A stretch of 8,929 nt of DNA from Acidobacteriota bacterium (GTDB lineage: Bacteria; Acidobacteriota; Terriglobia; Terriglobales; Acidobacteriaceae): positions 1 through 8,929 of the forward strand of contig JAJZMO010000178.1 of assembly GCA_021798235.1 (NCBI GenBank). Direction: 5' to 3'. How positions within the stretch are numbered: position 1 is the stretch's first letter; each line of letters opens with the position of its first letter. This document shows, in pieces, positions 6,906 to 8,929 of this stretch. The notes under the pieces are model-generated. The model ran no database searches. It saw only the letters and a program-made list of their open reading frames with translations, and was not told where the DNA came from. Made by a program: the position numbers and the translations under genes.

Positions 6906-8435
6906 GTGGGGACTGCAACATCACTTGGATTTGAATCGAAGCTCTGGGCCGCTGCCGACGCGCTACGCAACAACATGGACGCGGCGGAGTACAAACACGT
7001 CGTCCTGGGCCTCATCTTCCTGAAATACATTTCGGATGCCTTTGAAGCGAAGCACGCAGAGTTGGAGCGCCAGCGCAAAGAGGGCGCAGACCCGGAAGAC
7101 CCCGACGAGTACCGCGCCGCCCACATTTTTTGGGTACCGAAGGAGGCGCGATGGCAGCACCTGAAGGCCAGCGCACCCCAGCCCAAGATTGGCACCTTTG
7201 TTGACGATGCGATGGCCGCCATCGAGCGCGACAACCCGTCGCTCAAAGGTGTCCTGCCCAAGGACTATGGCCGCCCCGGCCTGGATAAGCAGCGGCTCGG
7301 CCAGCTTATCAACCTCATCAGCGACGTGGGACTGGGCACACCCGCCGACCGGGCCAAGGATGTTCTTGGCCGTGTCTACGAATATTTCCTTTCGCAGTTC
7401 GCCAGTGCAGAGGGCAAAAAGGGCGGCCAGTTCTACACGCCCGCACATGTCGTCCGCATTCTGGTGGAGATGCTCGCGCCCTACAAAGGCCGCGTTTACG
7501 ATCCCTGCTGCGGCTCCGGTGGCATGTTCGTGCAGAGCGAGAAGTTTATCGAGGCGCACAGCGGCAGAATCGGCGACATCTCCATCTATGGGCAGGAGTC
7601 GAACTACACCACTTGGCGTCTGGCCAAGATGAACCTCGCCATTCGTGGCATTGACGCGCAGATCGCCCACGGAGACACCTTCCACGCCGACAAGCACCCT
7701 GACCTCAAGGCCGACTACGTGCTGGCCAATCCGCCCTTCAACGACAGCGATTGGCGCGGCGACCTGCTCAAGACCGACAAACGCTGGGTCTATGGAGTCC
7801 CGCCTGCCGGCAACGCAAACTTCGCCTGGGTGCAGCACTTTCTCTATCACCTTGCGCCCACGGGGCTGGCGGGTTTTGTTCTCGCCAACGGGTCGATGGC
7901 GTCCAATCAGTCCGGCGAAGGCGAGATTCGCAAAAATATCATCGAAGCCGATCTGGTCGATTGCATGGTCGCGCTGCCCGGTCAGCTCTTCTACTCCACG
8001 CAGATTCCCGTCTGCCTCTGGTTTCTCACCCGCAGCAAGCGCCGCAACGGCTTTCGAGAGCGCCGGGGCGAGACGCTCTTTATCGACGCGCGCAAGATGG
8101 GCGCGCTGATTAGCCGGGTTCAGCGGGAGCTAACCGATGAGGACGTGGCGAAGATCGTCGGCACCTACCACGCCTGGCGCGGAGACAAAGGCGCGGGGAA
8201 GTATGAGGATGTACCCGGCTTCTGCAAGGCGGCCAAGCTGGATGAGATTCGCAAGCATGGCCATGTGCTCACGCCGGGCCGCTACGTCGGGGCCGAGGCC
8301 GTCGAGGACGACGGCGAACCGTTCGAGGAAAAGATGGCTCGCCTCACCGCCACGCTGCGTCAGCAGCAGGCCGAAGCCGCAAAGCTCGACGCCGCCATTG
8401 CCGCCAATCTGAAGGAGCTTGGGTATGGATTGTAG
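6906..8435 (+). CDS. hsdM: Type I restriction-modification system DNA methyltransferase subunit, 509 aa as read
   Basis: HsdM methylates adenine at N6 and, with HsdS, forms the methylase core that HsdR joins for restriction. The N-terminal HsdM domain is clear ([27 protein letters not shown] at about 20-46), then [21 protein letters not shown]-binding motif I DPCCGSGG (199-206) and catalytic motif IV NPPF (275-278), then GFVLANGSM and [20 protein letters not shown]-terminal coiled coil at about 473-504 probably contacts HsdS. The start is odd. GTG 6906 is the only start codon after the in-frame TAA at 6852, and GGAAG lies 8 bases before it. An ATG at 6883 in another frame encodes MATRKRVSW, like usual HsdM beginnings, and would join if one more G were present in the GGGG run at 6907-6910. 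The core gene is intact. Confidence 0.95.
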   Translation: MGTATSLGFESKLWAAADALRNNMDAAEYKHVVLGLIFLKYISDAFEAKHAELERQRKEGADPEDPDEYRAAHIFWVPKEARWQHLKASAPQPKIGTFVDDAMAAIERDNPSLKGVLPKDYGRPGLDKQRLGQLINLISDVGLGTPADRAKDVLGRVYEYFLSQFASAEGKKGGQFYTPAHVVRILVEMLAPYKGRVYDPCCGSGGMFVQSEKFIEAHSGRIGDISIYGQESNYTTWRLAKMNLAIRGIDAQIAHGDTFHADKHPDLKADYVLANPPFNDSDWRGDLLKTDKRWVYGVPPAGNANFAWVQHFLYHLAPTGLAGFVLANGSMASNQSGEGEIRKNIIEADLVDCMVALPGQLFYSTQIPVCLWFLTRSKRRNGFRERRGETLFIDARKMGALISRVQRELTDEDVAKIVGTYHAWRGDKGAGKYEDVPGFCKAAKLDEIRKHGHVLTPGRYVGAEAVEDDGEPFEEKMARLTATLRQQQAEAAKLDAAIAANLKELGYGL

Positions 8436-8712
8436 CTCGGTTCACTACTCGCGGCACGCCATCGCGCGCATGTTTCAGCGCAGCCTTTCCCCAGCGGCCG
8501 TCGCCACAGTTTTGCAGGCGGGCGAAGTCATCTCCAGCTATCCTGAAGACACACCCTATCCCAGCCAACTGCTGCTGGGTTTTGTGTCGGAGCAGCCCGT
8601 GCATGTGGTCGTAGCCCGCGATCCAGAAACCGGAGCCTGCTTTGTGGTCACCGTCTATCATCCAGACCCGCAACAGTGGGAACAGGATTACAAAACAAGG
8701 AGGCAGTCATGA
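8425..8712 (+). CDS. DUF4258-domain protein, putative toxin of an MqsRA-like pair nested in the RM operon, 95 aa
   Basis: The protein starts [22 protein letters not shown] and continues with [58 protein letters not shown]. The early H-x(3)-R-M pattern and the late strand ending TVYHPD are typical of DUF4258, a family of small proteins often regarded as toxins with an RNase-like (RelE/MqsR-like) fold; catalysis is not shown here. I start at ATG 8425, with GGAG 8 bases upstream inside the hsdM end; an in-frame TTG at 8419 would add two residues. It overlaps hsdM by 11 bases and the next gene by ATGA, so it is translated as part of the RM operon. Its partner is the zinc-finger protein that follows. 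Confidence 0.82.
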   Translation: MDCSSVHYSRHAIARMFQRSLSPAAVATVLQAGEVISSYPEDTPYPSQLLLGFVSEQPVHVVVARDPETGACFVVTVYHPDPQQWEQDYKTRRQS

Positions 8713-8929
8713 AATGTATTCTCTGCAAAACCGGCGCCACGCAGCCTGGCGCGGCAACCGTCACTCTGGAGCGCAACCAGACCGTCGTCGTCATCAAGGG
8801 CGTTCCGGCGGAGGTCTGTCAGAACTGCGGCGAATACTACCTGTCCCAGGCGGTCTCGGAAAAAATCTACCGCCAGGCGGAGGATGCCGTCAGCCGCAAC
8901 GCCGAGGTGGAAGTTCTCCGCTATGCGGC
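8709..8929 (+). CDS. YgiT-type zinc-finger protein, putative MqsA-like antitoxin, runs off the window
   Basis: The visible 73 residues start MKCILCKTG and hold two CxxC pairs, C3/C6 and C37/C40 (EVCQNCGEYYLS), the zinc-binding N-terminal domain of MqsA/YgiT antitoxins. The segment after it (SEKIYRQAEDAVSRN) is the usual helix ending the short stand-alone version. Members of this short type are about 70-80 aa, so the stop is probably only just beyond the window; a longer form with a DNA-binding domain cannot be excluded. ATG overlaps the DUF4258 stop as ATGA, indicating coupled translation. Toxin before antitoxin is the reverse of most type II pairs but matches mqsR-mqsA order. It was found by translating the end of the sequence directly. 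Confidence 0.88.
   Translation, partial: MKCILCKTGATQPGAATVTLERNQTVVVIKGVPAEVCQNCGEYYLSQAVSEKIYRQAEDAVSRNAEVEVLRYA

Noticed and set aside
6963..7850. 295-residue minus-strand open frame inside hsdM
   Set aside because: The plus strand here encodes unmistakable HsdM motifs ([12 protein letters not shown]); the antisense frame is a by-product of G/C-rich codons.
1..8929. CRISPR array, tRNA or rRNA gene, insertion sequence or integrase
   Set aside because: I saw no regularly spaced repeats, cloverleaf-like sequence, rRNA stretch or transposase/integrase motif.

Overview
The window comes from a Gram-negative bacterium: it has an outer-membrane TolC-type protein and a periplasmic RND adaptor. 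Moderately high GC, the CusB-like adaptor and a small Cys-rich exported protein just upstream of the efflux genes together remind me of Acidobacteriota (Terriglobia). That assignment is recall from family resemblance, not something the sequence proves.

Region 1 (1-2485, minus strand) is the start of a metal/RND efflux operon. Transcription runs from about 2470 towards position 1: a Cys-rich exported protein (2071-2442), a TolC-family outer-membrane factor (605-1963), then a CusB/HlyD-family adaptor that leaves the window (1-608). The last two overlap by ATGA. A perfect 11-bp inverted repeat surrounds a TTGACA -35 element ahead of the first gene and looks like an operator. The inner-membrane RND pump would be expected beyond position 1.

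Region 2 (2486-5861, plus strand) is accessory DNA. It holds a visibly more A/T-rich orphan gene (2747-4405) whose C-terminal third carries a good PD-(D/E)XK nuclease signature and which I cannot place in a named family. It is followed by a DUF4143-type AAA ATPase (4614-5803) broken by what reads as a single missing base near 4965. A 9-bp inverted repeat lies just in front of the ATPase start.

Region 3 (5862-6722, minus strand) is a RES/Xre type II toxin-antitoxin pair, antitoxin first, with the antitoxin stop and toxin start directly abutting (TAAATG). A 5-bp inverted repeat over its promoter region is a candidate autoregulatory operator.

Region 4 (6883-8929, plus strand) is the start of a type I restriction-modification operon. 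It has hsdM (GTG start as read, or one G missing from a G run), then a DUF4258 protein overlapping the hsdM end, then a YgiT-type zinc-finger protein overlapping by ATGA. The last two look like an MqsRA-like toxin-antitoxin pair nested in the RM operon. hsdS and hsdR are not in the window.

Overall, a metal-efflux operon is followed by a compact defence/mobile island of an orphan nuclease-like protein, a damaged ATPase, two toxin-antitoxin-like pairs and a type I methylase. The best candidate for something undescribed is the orphan PD-(D/E)XK protein; the second is the toxin-antitoxin-like pair nested behind hsdM.
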